DNA from: Isochrysis galbana
Lineage: Eukaryota; Haptophyta; Isochrysidales; Isochrysidaceae
Reading direction: 5' to 3'
Assembly (NCBI GenBank): GCA_018136815.1
Contig: CM030932.1
Span: forward strand, 2,835,019-2,899,018
Length of the DNA: 64,000 bases
Shown here: piece after piece, positions 18,539 through 28,500 of the stretch
How positions within the stretch are numbered: position 1 is the first letter of the stretch
Layout: every line of letters starts with the position of its first letter
The notes under the pieces: generated by a model
Told to the model about the DNA's origin: nothing
Database searches by the model: none
Seen by the model: only the letters and a program-made list of their open reading frames with translations
Program-made: the position numbers and the translations under genes

Positions 18539-20490
18539 AAAAACATCTGAAGATTCTGGGCTACACACCTACTAACCTAGGGTACTTCCCCATCCCTGAT
18601 ACCACCGCCCTTAATTTCCCTTTCCTCCACCTCCTCCCCTTCTCCCCTTCATTCCTTTGTCTTCGGTATCCGGGGTTCGGCTCGGGTGCGCTACCACGAG
18701 CCTGGTTCAGAGCGCGGGTTCCGGGCAGGCCTGTTATTGGTTAGTTGTCGTTGTGTGTCTGTTGGGTCGCGGGCGTGCTCGTCTCTTTCTCGCCCTTGCT
18801 GGCCGCTATCGCGTTTCGGTGGATTTATGTCCCGTCGAGGTGTATCTCGTCTCAGTCTTGTTCTGGTTCGGGTCTCTCGGCAGTTATATATGCCACCCCC
18901 AACGTGGTGGTCAGGGCTTGTAACTCTAGACTTGGTTCTAGCTTACCTCTTGCACCTAGTGTGAATATAGGGTATACATCGTTCATGTCGATCCTTTTCT
19001 TCGGCTGTCTGCCCATGCCTGCTTGGGCGGTCCTAGCCGAGTCTGTTGTACTCGCAAAAAGTAGTGCCTTGCTTAGCGTCGTGTACCTATCTATCGTTCT
19101 TATCAACACTGATTCCTCCGAGAATTCAATGCCATCGTAGTGTATCCTGTAAAAGTCTGTCAAAATATATCTCCACGCTAGAGTGTAGAGTATGGTGAGC
19201 GATCGCGGTGTTTCCCCCCCGGGGTGCATGAAAAGGTTATCTATGATTACCTCTTCCCTGCTTCTACCACTTCGGGGAGTGTACCTTGCCAGTTTGTCGA
19301 GCGTTTCGAAAATCTTGACTACCCTCGGGCATTCTCCCAAGTGGGTGGAAGATTCGTTAGACGCTTTGCACATGCGGCAGGTTTTGTCCCTATCCGCGAA
19401 CCGGTTGTATGTGCCTATCCTTCTGTGGGTTAGGTGCTTGAAGTGGAGGTGTGTATCTCTCGCCGTCATCATCGGGGATGTATATATTGTGGCTAGGTGC
19501 TCCCACGTGTTGTCGGGTGTCGGTAGCCGCCGTTTCCAATTCTCGGGCCCCGTTAGGCGTCTACGCTTTCCGTCCGTCTTCTGCATTGCTCGTGTAAGTT
19601 GTTCCACTCCCATTTTGTCCAGAGGGGTGTCTCCGTCTAGGGTATACTCGTCCGCTAGGGGGTATTCCAATCTCTTGTTTGATTTAAAGCCATCCCCCCA
19701 TTTTGCCGGTGGGGAGGGATCTAGCTGTTCGGGGGCTTTGTCGAGTCTTGCGCCGATTATGGGCGTACCTAGGTACGAGAGCTCCGCTTCATACCATTCG
19801 CCTTTGAGCTCGGCGAAGTAGCTGCCGTCTTGGGCTATGTGTAGTTTCGGGGTATGCTCTTCCGAGCCGCGATGTTCGCTGGTTTCCCGCCTCGTCGCCG
19901 AGGTCCCTGCATCCGTTGGGGCCGCCCGTGACGTCAACATCGTCTCGGCGTGATCTACAATGGCGCTCCATGATGCCAAGAATTTGTCTCTCGGGATATA
20001 TTCTCCCTGGAAGTGAATGTAAGTGTCATTGTTTCTAAGATATTGTTCACAATCCTCGCTACGGTAGGGCGATGTTGCGCCGAAGTCTGTAAATACGTTA
20101 TGTATGGTGTTGCAATCCAGCTTGTTCCATAGCTTCGCCCACGAGGGGTTCATTTTGGGCCCGGGGTGCGTCGGGCTGCCCCATATGGGTTGCGATAGTA
20201 AGCCTTCTCTACTCGTCTCTAGGGATGTTAGCTTGAGTGTGCGAATATTATTCAGCGCTCTCTTCCAGAACTCCGGGAGTTTGCTTGGGCCCGTTATCCC
20301 CTCGGTTAGCTTGCTCGTGTGTATCGTCGAGAGCACTGCTGCCCTCCCTATGTTTGTGCGGCAGAACCATGCGTCGAGCACTTGCTTCCATTGCGCCTGG
20401 CGGGCGTCCAGGTAGTTTAGGATCCATTTGGATTGTAGCGCTTTGACGTGGTTGTCCCAGTCCAGGAGGCCCAGCATATGTCCCCTGTAC
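18539..20490 (-). mobile_element. 5'-truncated LINE copy
   Basis: The minus-strand 3' end shows the conserved block (AGTAGGTGTGTAGCCCAGAA) and an 11-base T run on the sense strand at about 18539-18549. A 3' UTR of about 300 bp follows ORF2. The 5' side stops abruptly near 20480-20490 against another LINE fragment of the same protein region, so this copy seems to have inserted into, or recombined with, the older one. Confidence 0.8.
18852..20477 (-). CDS. LINE ORF2 protein, C-terminal part (no reverse transcriptase core)
   Basis: A 541-residue open frame without an own start (the M at its beginning is internal). It covers the region after the RT domain: KALQSKWILNYLDARQAQWK, a tryptophan-rich middle, then a CCHC-like zinc finger CRMCKASNESSTHLGEC (C-X2-C-X8-H-X3-C), as in the zf-RVT region of L1-type ORF2 proteins, and the family-specific end TAQAGMGRQPKKRIDMNDVY. 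In intact LINEs this part follows the endonuclease and RT and helps bind RNA or target DNA. It is the longest uninterrupted member in the window and a good reference for the fragments at 3665, 4545, 15196 and 48350. Confidence 0.8.
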   Translation of the reverse strand: MLGLLDWDNHVKALQSKWILNYLDARQAQWKQVLDAWFCRTNIGRAAVLSTIHTSKLTEGITGPSKLPEFWKRALNNIRTLKLTSLETSREGLLSQPIWGSPTHPGPKMNPSWAKLWNKLDCNTIHNVFTDFGATSPYRSEDCEQYLRNNDTYIHFQGEYIPRDKFLASWSAIVDHAETMLTSRAAPTDAGTSATRRETSEHRGSEEHTPKLHIAQDGSYFAELKGEWYEAELSYLGTPIIGARLDKAPEQLDPSPPAKWGDGFKSNKRLEYPLADEYTLDGDTPLDKMGVEQLTRAMQKTDGKRRRLTGPENWKRRLPTPDNTWEHLATIYTSPMMTARDTHLHFKHLTHRRIGTYNRFADRDKTCRMCKASNESSTHLGECPRVVKIFETLDKLARYTPRSGRSREEVIIDNLFMHPGGETPRSLTILYTLAWRYILTDFYRIHYDGIEFSEESVLIRTIDRYTTLSKALLFASTTDSARTAQAGMGRQPKKRIDMNDVYPIFTLGARGKLEPSLELQALTTTLGVAYITAERPEPEQD

Positions 20491-21512
20491 CCGGGTTAAT
20501 AGTATTATGTACGATAACTGTCTGTAGAGACTCCCATTTCGACCTATGTGAATAGTGAATCGCCGGAGGTTTGTGGAAAAGGTCGTGCCATATCGGGGAG
20601 CCCTGAGTTCCTTCCCGTGTGAATTCTTCCCTAAGGAATTTAATCCGTCTAAAATTCTCAAGCGCATGCTTCCAAAAGGCCGGGAGCGTGTTATTACCGC
20701 GAATGCTAGCCGTGAGGCTCTTCGAGTCGACCTTCGAAAAGACTGCCGATCGCCCTAAGGGGGTGCGGCTGAACCATTGATCTAGGACTGTTTTCCATTC
20801 CGCCATGGACGGGTTGAGGTACCGGATTATCCATATCGCTTGAAGCGCTCGCGTGTGTTCGGCCATGGGGAGTAGTCCAACCCCCAATAGGGGCCCGTCT
20901 TCGCTCGTCCCTACCCTGGGGTACGTCGGAAAAGTTATCCATTTTCTGCCCTCTTGCGAGGAGCCTAACTCGTCCGCTTGTAGTCGGGGGGACCTATCCC
21001 ATAGTATGGTTTGAACGTCCGAGTCTATGGCCTCCATGAACCACGCCGGAGGGGTGGACGTGGACAGCCAATATCTCGGCGCCCCGTATATTATGAAGTT
21101 CACTAGTAGCGTCCTTCCATGAATAGAGAGACTCGTCAATCCTTTCCATGCTGCGACCTTCTTCTTAAGCTTTGCGTAAAGCTTCTCCCAAAAGGAGTCA
21201 TTGTCTAGTCCTTCCCAGAATGGGACTCCTAGTATGGTAGCATATTCGCCCTCGCCGAGTGTTTTAAGATACGCTAGCGTCTCTGGGACCCGCGCCCCCG
21301 TTAGTGATCCCATTCGTATTAGTATGCTCTTGCTTTTGTTCACCCTAGCCCCGGTGGCGGCTCCGTAGCTTTCTAAAATGTGCATCGCCCTCTCCAATGA
21401 CTTGTAGGAGTTCGCCAAAATTTGCGTGTCGTCCGCGAACTGCGAAAGCCTTAACTCTCTAGGTCCTATCGTGATTCCCTTCATCTCAGGGTCGGCGTTG
21501 ACTAAGTAAGCG
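20491..21512 (-). pseudogene. LINE reverse-transcriptase fragment (older copy)
   Basis: An open frame from 21484 reads MKGITIGPRELRLSQFADDT, with the RT catalytic motif FADD, then PFWEGLDNDSFWEKLYAKLK (thumb-like region) and ALQAIWIIRYLNPSMAEWKT. That last block is homologous to the start of the adjacent copy at 20477. It is cut at 20490 and, on its 5' side, near 21512. Confidence 0.75.
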
Positions 21513-21514
21513 CG

Positions 21515-21649
21515 TCAGGCCTTCGGCCACTAGGAGAAAAGCTGCCGACAAAGTCATCCAAGGAGCGCTCCTCAAGCCGACGATCGACACAGAAGTTGTG
21601 CAGGCGTATGGCGGCACCTATGATGGAAGAGAGGTCGTAGAAGTTGAAC
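21515..21649 (-). pseudogene. Possible DDE (Harbinger-like) transposase C-terminal fragment
   Basis: The minus strand reads FNFYDLSSIIGAAIRLHNFC then VDRRLEE. The I-x-A-x-x-LHNF pattern is characteristic of the end of the DDE_4/Harbinger nuclease domain. It is cut by the gypsy LTR at 21650 and by LINE sequence near 21512. Only about 45 residues survive. Confidence 0.35.
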
Positions 21650-22439
21650 TGTCGCATTCATCCTAGATGATGCGATTTCTAGGCTCTTATTTCCAGGTCC
21701 TTCGTCGTGCGGCCACACGGCGAAGCTCAGGTACATCTAGGTTGGTAGGGTTCGTCCCTAGCGATCTAGAATTCGAGTTCTTGTTTCGTTCCTTCTAGCC
21801 TGTTTGTCAGGTCTAGATTCCAGGTTTCCTCCTTTCGGGTAATCTTGACCCAAAGGAGCCAGGTCGCCTGCCACTCGCTGCGCGCTTGTCTCAGGCTCTC
21901 GAGTTACCTTGTGAAGGCTTGTTTAGCTTCTTGCAAGGCTTGTTGTTTCTTGTTGGGTTCCGGTTCTTTCTTGGGACCTGCTGACTTTCGTTGTTGTCCA
22001 GGCCTGTTCTTCGTAGGTTCTGCTTGGCCTGGTTAGGGTTTCGTTGAATCCCCGCGTTCGGCGTTTGGCGTTGGCGTTCGGAAATTTCCTCTCACATTCC
22101 CTAGGTCCGCTACCCTTGGCTTGTAGGTCCTTGCTTCTTTCTTCTCGGTCAAGGTTTTGGCGAGCGAGTCGGTTGCTCTAGCCGCTCGAGATTTGAGGTT
22201 TAATTTGCCATCTCCCCTTGGAGATCGGTGTAGGTTCGCTTCCTAGGTGAGGGAATCTTTCCCCTTGATGCAAGCTACATGCAAGCCTTGGCCCCTTTGG
22301 TGTTTCTTCCCCTTGGTTGCTACTCAGGGTTGTTCGTTAGAAGCGTCTAGAAGGTTCACGCTCAACGGCAAGATTTATTCGGTCGTGAAGACATCTCGTT
22401 GCGATCTGTATCCAAAGTGATCGCCGTGGTCGCGCGACA
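21650..22439 (+). repeat. 5' LTR of gypsy copy A
   Basis: 790 bp with perfect 6-bp terminal inverted repeats (TGTCGC / GCGACA). The start coincides with the start seen in copy C (59161) and after the purine tract at 43214-43227; the end is fixed by the inverted repeat and the primer site that follows. Confidence 0.85.
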
Positions 22440-22459
22440 TGACGCTCCCCTTCGGACTC
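22440..22459 (+). promoter_or_regulatory. Putative tRNA primer-binding site
   Basis: tgacgctccccttcggactc directly follows the LTR. It has the layout of a tRNA 3' end complement: TGA (for TGG) opposite CCA, discriminator, 7-base acceptor (GCTCCCC), 5-base T stem (TTCGG) and T-loop start (ACTC). The third base is a mismatch; copy C has agg there. The tRNA is not identified. Confidence 0.5.
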
Positions 22460-22836
22460 TCCGCTACGTGGGAAGTTACAACGGAGACACGCTCCGGCCG
22501 TCGCTGCGGAGTCTCTCTCTCTCTCGCTCTCTCTCTCCGTCTCTCGCGACGTGTTTGAGTTATCGGTGATTTGGGGTCGCGGTTGCTTGATAATTTGCTT
22601 TGTTTGGGTGAATGATTCCGGTGTGTTCGTGGGTCGGTGTATCCTGTTGTTCTCAGCTCCGTTGTCCGTCGTTGTTCGCTGCGTCGCTGCACTCAAGCAG
22701 CTTAGGCTCCCTCCCTGAGGGAAGAGTTCTTTGTAGGTCTAACAATCTCTTACAACCCAACACACTAGGGCCGCTAGGAGCGCCTCGCCGCCCCACAGTC
22801 CTTCGTTCGCCGTTCGTTCCCTGTCCATACACCCGA

Positions 22837-25554
22837 ATGGGGTTGCCCGACCCAGTCCAGAATTTCATTCACCCGACTCCCGGTGGGGAGGAGGGACAAA
22901 GCGCCGCGCTAGCCGCCGGTGCCGCTCGCGACGGAGTGGCTCAGAGCCCTCCGGTAGCGCTCGACCCGACAAGCACGAAATCTAAGCTCGCGTCCTCGGC
23001 CGCAGAGGAGGAACCTCTCAGGGAACCTTCTCTGCCCGCTGCAGCTTCTGTTCCCGTTGGATGTCCGAGTGATCCCACGGCCTCTGAGGCTGCACCAGTG
23101 GCACCCATCACTCCGGCTGCTATCTCCACGACTGGCTCCGATCAGCTCGTGGCGGATGGCGAGTCTTGGTCCGCTGCCCTCGGCACCCACCGGGTGCAAT
23201 CACAGCGGGCCATGGTGGAGCATGACCCTCTCCCGCATGAAGCCAACTTCAGCGTCGCTGAGTTGGCCCATGAGGTGGAGGAGGGTCCCCTCCCTCTGAT
23301 TCAATTTGACCCGCCTCCTCACCTTCGAGATGATGAGTCTGAGGTGGGTGAAGCTGAGGTGATCAGCTTCCGAAGCCCCGCCTACCGGGACTATGCCCCG
23401 CCGTCATCAAAAGGGGTCCTTGATCAAGAGATCACCCCGATCGAGACGGCCGCGGCGCGTCAGGATGCGGAAATGGCAAGGCTTCAGGCGGAGACCAACA
23501 CCCTAAAAGGGGCTGTGGAGCGCCTACACTCATCCCTTGCCGCGGCAGAGGCGAGGGAGGGGCTTCTCCGGGATCAAGTTGAAGCAGGGTTCAAAGCCCT
23601 GACTCAGCTACTCCAAGCCCGCCAAGAGCCCGCTTCAAGTCCGTCGATGGATCGGACCGAGGCGGCTGCGGATTCTGCTAGGCCGGTTCAGAGGGAACCA
23701 CCCATGGGCGAGCCTCCTGCTCTAGACCCAAAGGGCCACAGCTCTCCGGCTTCTAGGGTTCCACGGTCGGCGTACCCGACCTCTAAATCGGAATCCCGCC
23801 GCCAGGACCAAAGCCCTTACCGGGGCCCGACCCCGATGGTGCCACTTCGCCACCCTCGTGACCCCTGCCTCGCGGTGGGGATGGATGAGCGAGAGGCAGT
23901 TGTAAGCGAGTGGAAAAATCTCCTCGCCCTGCCTTCACGCGATCTGGCCGCCCTTTACCGCGACTCCGACGAGCACGAGCTCATCCACACCATTTTGAAG
24001 AGCAACCTCTCCCTGGCGGGCAACGTTTGGCATTGCCGAATTTTCATGGAGGAGGACCACTTGCTCAAATGGGTGCGTAGCCGCTTCTCAGCCGAGCAAA
24101 CCCTTCAGCATCAGGTCAGGATGGGCAAAGAGCTTTCGGAGCTCCGCTTCCCAAAGGCCCTCGCCTCCGATAACGTTCAAACCGCGGCGACAGCCTGGAA
24201 CGAATTTCGGCTAACTCTCATCAAGCCGTTGGAGCGGGCACTAGCGCTCGGCTGCGATCATCGCGAAATATTTACCTCCCTCCTCGCGGCAGCCGGAGCC
24301 AATTCCAGCGGCAATTCTCGCATCTTCGCCTTCCTCCTCGATCTAGTGGAGGACCGCGCCCTCGCTCTCAATCCTGTCCTCGCTGCTGACGTCCTTCTTC
24401 GCAAATGCGACGGGACCTTCGCAAACGGGGCCGATGGTTTCGCGAAAGACTCGGCGTCGATGGAGTGGGACCGCATGAGGGAGCGCGAGGCTGGCGCTGA
24501 TCTATGTGAGCTCAGCAAGAATTTGGTTCGCGCCTACATCCGCAAGCTTGGCGATTCCGCGGTTGACTCCACCAACGTGTGGGATCATCCAAACATGGCC
24601 CATGAGATCAACCAGAGGTTCGAAGAAATCATCCGGAACGATAAGGTTGATCCTCAGCGCGGCGTCGATAATGCTATTAAATTTGCGGAGGTGCTCGCGG
24701 AGACTCGTTTCCGCGTAGAGAACCACGAGCTAGGTCGGTCGGCGCTCTCGTGCGTCAACCTCTGCCAACGGTACCTCAGCCCTTACGAGCAGGCTCGGGT
24801 GAAGCGTCATCAATCCCGGCCCTCGACGAAGCAAACCGTGGCTAGCGTACGCACTAAAGCCTCAGGCGAGGCAAAGAACGAGACTTCCTCGTCCCAGAAG
24901 ACCGCTTCGACCACGGACATGGTTGCCGCCGTGCAGGCGGCCGTCCAAGCTACCGTGGCGGAAGCTCTTCGCGGACAGGGACATTCGCCTGCTTCGAAGC
25001 CTGATTATCGGGCTGCTGCACCGCCGGCAAGTTACCACTCCAACTCACCGTTGCCGGCTATACTGACCGATCCACCGGGTCGAAAGGGAGGCTCGTCTCG
25101 GCCGCCCAGCCGTCGCTGCGATCCGCCGGCGAACGGCCAAGGGCTACCGCCCGATTTGGGCGTATCCCGGTGGACGCCCGAGCTTTGGAATCGGGCCCGA
25201 GCCCGCTTCTGGGCCGTAGCAGGCTATGCCAAGCACCCAAGGGTCTCGGCGGCGCTAGCAAAGTGCCGACCGGCCGATAATTCAATGGAAACTCCACGAA
25301 CGGACGATATCAATAGGGGAATCTCCGAATGGACGAACGAAAACGGCTGTGCCTTCTGCGCTTTCCGACCTCACGCTCCTCCTGGCACTCCAGCCAGCGA
25401 AGCCTGGAAATATGGCACGGGAGACGGTGCTCACAACCCCGTCATCTGTCAGCCATATATTCGCTTTCTGTGTGAGGCTGGCTGCGGAGAGTGTGGATCG
25501 GACGAGCACATTCATAAGCTTCTTCGCTCGATGGTCCGGGTTAAGCCTCAGTAG
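22837..25554 (+). CDS. gag: Gypsy Gag (copy A, intact)
   Basis: 905 residues starting MGLPDPVQNFIHPTP; the same start and length occur in copy C. The N-terminal third is Pro/Ser/Glu-rich. A coiled coil spans about 205-275 (ARQDAEMARLQAETNTLKGA...). A helical capsid-like core lies around 340-640 (AVVSEWKNLLALPSRDLAAL...). A basic linker follows. The C-terminus is rich in Cys/His: CAFC, then HNPVIC 24 residues later (C-X2-C-X24-H-X4-C), then CGECGSDEH. This looks like an expanded zinc knuckle. It ends in a TAG at 25552-25554, after which the same frame stays open into pol. Structural polyprotein forming the retrotransposon particle. Confidence 0.9.
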   Translation: MGLPDPVQNFIHPTPGGEEGQSAALAAGAARDGVAQSPPVALDPTSTKSKLASSAAEEEPLREPSLPAAASVPVGCPSDPTASEAAPVAPITPAAISTTGSDQLVADGESWSAALGTHRVQSQRAMVEHDPLPHEANFSVAELAHEVEEGPLPLIQFDPPPHLRDDESEVGEAEVISFRSPAYRDYAPPSSKGVLDQEITPIETAAARQDAEMARLQAETNTLKGAVERLHSSLAAAEAREGLLRDQVEAGFKALTQLLQARQEPASSPSMDRTEAAADSARPVQREPPMGEPPALDPKGHSSPASRVPRSAYPTSKSESRRQDQSPYRGPTPMVPLRHPRDPCLAVGMDEREAVVSEWKNLLALPSRDLAALYRDSDEHELIHTILKSNLSLAGNVWHCRIFMEEDHLLKWVRSRFSAEQTLQHQVRMGKELSELRFPKALASDNVQTAATAWNEFRLTLIKPLERALALGCDHREIFTSLLAAAGANSSGNSRIFAFLLDLVEDRALALNPVLAADVLLRKCDGTFANGADGFAKDSASMEWDRMREREAGADLCELSKNLVRAYIRKLGDSAVDSTNVWDHPNMAHEINQRFEEIIRNDKVDPQRGVDNAIKFAEVLAETRFRVENHELGRSALSCVNLCQRYLSPYEQARVKRHQSRPSTKQTVASVRTKASGEAKNETSSSQKTASTTDMVAAVQAAVQATVAEALRGQGHSPASKPDYRAAAPPASYHSNSPLPAILTDPPGRKGGSSRPPSRRCDPPANGQGLPPDLGVSRWTPELWNRARARFWAVAGYAKHPRVSAALAKCRPADNSMETPRTDDINRGISEWTNENGCAFCAFRPHAPPGTPASEAWKYGTGDGAHNPVICQPYIRFLCEAGCGECGSDEHIHKLLRSMVRVKPQ

Positions 25555-28500
25555 GGGTCCGGCGGGGTCCCCGTCCTTCAAACCCTGGCGGAGAACATCG
25601 CGGGCGGTGGGCCCGAACGCCACCACCACCATCCCGATCCGATCCCTACGCCGCTTGGGGAGAAGAGCTGTCAACGCGGCGATTCTCCCCCTGTCTCTAG
25701 CTCTATTCAGTCCTCGACGGTGGGAGCCGCCTCGCCGGCTGAAGCCCCCGCCGAACGGCTATCTCGGAAGCCGGAGTCGACACTTGACCCGGGCTCCTGG
25801 AAACAGGTTTGCCCCGGAGATCGTCGCGACCCGACTCTCCGAAATTCGTGTACGTCTACAAGTTCTTCTATTACTTCGCACGCTATTAGGATGTTAGGGG
25901 CTGATTCTCGCACGCTGCCCCTCTTGGAGTCTGTTTCTACGGATACTATGCTGTCATCGGTTCCTTCTAACTCTCCTAGGTCTTTCGACGCATCTTCATC
26001 CCTGGATTCACCCCCCGACGGCCCTGCCCAAGGGGGTGGGCTAGGTAGATTCGACGCGTCTTCGGTCTCTTCGTTTCGTAAACGAACAGTTGTGAAGCCC
26101 TCGAGGGCTGTCGACTCGGTATCATCTTCTGCTCTAGGTTCTATGGATAGGTCCGACGTGGCCGCTGCCGCGTACGAAAACGTTGTTGCTGCTTTACCTG
26201 TTTCTGCTCTTTCCCGGCGGGACCCCTCTGGAGACCTCTCTCCCAAGGGCCATAGCCGGAGCCGCTCTGCGGACGAATCGTCGTTGTCTACCGTAGGTTC
26301 TCGTGCTGTTGAGGCGGAGACTAGTGTCTCCTCTTCACCTCTCTCCCCGGTTCGTTATATTTCTCCGTCATCGTGTTCATTCTCTCGTCTCGAAGTTGCA
26401 CCTGTTCTCGTTTCTGACCTGGTTCCCGACCCGGAAGGGTCGGCTTCCGGGGTCGATGAAGTTGAAGGTTCCAAGGGAGCTGCGGCTTTCCGCGCTCACG
26501 CCGTGGTCACCCCAGACTCGGGAGACGCAGGGGCCGTCGATTACGATCTCTCGTCGCGCCCCACACGGACGCCGGCGTCTCCTCTTTCTCTCGGCTCTCC
26601 GGAGGATCCCTGTTCCAGGGATCGCCCGCCGGAGCCAACCCCCTTCAGGTCTAGCCCACCGAAACTTCAGGGCGACGACCCCCTCCCCCTGAATTCTACT
26701 GCCGAGGCCATCCACCGGATCGCCGTGGTTGGTTGTTCCTCGGCCGCCAAGTCTACTGAAGCTGCCCGCGCCCCTACGCGCGAGCTCCAAATGTTAGCCG
26801 CCTCCCGTGCCCGGGCTAGCGGTTCCTCCGTCATCTTGCCCCGCCATCTCGCCGAAGCTGCTCTAGCCTTGCGGCGGCCGCACGCGAGCACTCATTCATC
26901 ACCCTCTGCCGTACTGCCGACGCATTTTGACGAGCTTTGCGCTGAGTTAGCGGCGATCCACGACGCCGTGACGTTCGACGCGGCCGAGGGGATTCCTCCA
27001 CCCCGCGTTCTAGTCGTCGGTGAAGCTAGCGGGGTCGTGTCTTCGATGTTCCTACTCGCCGGAGCGCACGTCGCGACGTGCGATCTACGACCGTCGGAGA
27101 TCGACTACATTCCCCACTTCTGCGGAGATGCTCTTCACATTCAAAACCTCGGTTGGGACCTCGTGGTCGCGCATCCGCCGTGCACGTATTTGTCGGCGGT
27201 GAGTTGCCAGTGGCTCGATCGGGAGCCGGGACGACGCCAGGCTCTCGAATCCGCCGCTAGAGTCTTCCTCGCCATGGCAAGCGCCAACGCGCCTTTCGTT
27301 GCCGTCGAAAATCCTCGAATGCACGCGGAAGCCTCCGCCTTAGTCGGGGGGTTGCGACCGCGGCAGTTTGTGCAGCCGTGGCAGCACGGCACGGGCCATC
27401 AAAAAGCAACTGGCCTGTACCTGACGGCTTCACTCCCGCCCCTGCAGCCTTCGAAGATTGTCGAGGGACGTCTATCCGCGATGGCGGATCTATCGCCGTC
27501 GCCCCACCGTGGCGCCCTTCGCAGCCGCACCTGTGTGGGCATTGCCGGTGCAATGGCGGCCCAGTGGATGCCGGTCTTGCGCCGTTATGCGCGCGAAGCC
27601 AAGGCGTCGCGTTCGCTCGACTTCACGGTGGACTGGGCAATTTCCCAAGCCGCTGCCAGCTTGAGAGAACGCCCTTCGCTTTGCTCGACCGGCTTCGAAC
27701 TGGCTGAGCCGAGGACGGCTCTGGCTCGCTTCATGGAGGGGGGAGGCGAGGCAGCTTCTAGCTCTCACCTCACGCCTCCCAGCGGTACGCTAGTGTCCGA
27801 TTCGGTAGTCGTGATCTCAGACGCGGGCCCCGTTGCCGATGCGTCTCGCCTGCTCCATCGGAAGGACTCGGAAACCAACGCATCGCAAGACGGGACCGTG
27901 GCGGAAGTGGACTGCTTCACGCCGTGGGAGTGGCCCATAAGGGACCGCTCTACAACGCCAGGCCCTCCAAACACGGTGAAGAAGCGCCGCAGCAAGTGGC
28001 AGGTCTTCGATCGTGATGTAATTTCGGGGGTCCATCGGTGGCAGGATGTCACGCCTTCCATCGCCCAAGAAATCGCTGAGCAAGCGGCAGCTGCGGAGCC
28101 GTCGGAACCTTCCATCTTGTCTCGACTGGGCTCCCAAGGCATCAATGCACTATCTCCGAGCGCCTCCTTCACGGCTGGCGACGAGGGAGTGGCCGAACTG
28201 ACCAATTCGTTCGTAGCCGAAAGGCCACTCGAAACCTGGGATGTCGGGCCCGACTCGGGAGAAGATGACACGCCCGAGATGCCAGAACACCGGAGCATGC
28301 AGACCCTCGAGACCAAGCCCTCCGACGCCGCCGAAGGAGAGGGTACTCCACGGGCACTGTGTGGCGATGGGGGTGCCGCTAGGGGCCTCAGTGCGGCTGG
28401 TTTTTCCGAGTTGTCGAAGCTTCCGAAGACAGCCTTGCAAAAGTCCCTGGAGAAGGAATGGTCACGCCAAATGGATCAACCTCGGCATCCGACGGACCGT

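Noticed and set aside
22439..22760. LTR end at TTACA near 22754
   Set aside because: A perfect inverted repeat of the LTR start (GCGACA) occurs at 22434-22439, directly followed by a primer-site-like sequence.
22612..22836. N-terminal extension of Gag from an ATG at 22612
   Set aside because: The extension lies in the leader, is not open at the same length in copies B and C, and the conserved protein starts at MGLPDPVQNF.
25707..26246. Minus-strand frames opposite gag and pol (for example about 180 codons here, repeated in each copy)
   Set aside because: Shadows of the strongly biased GC codons of pol; they carry no motifs.
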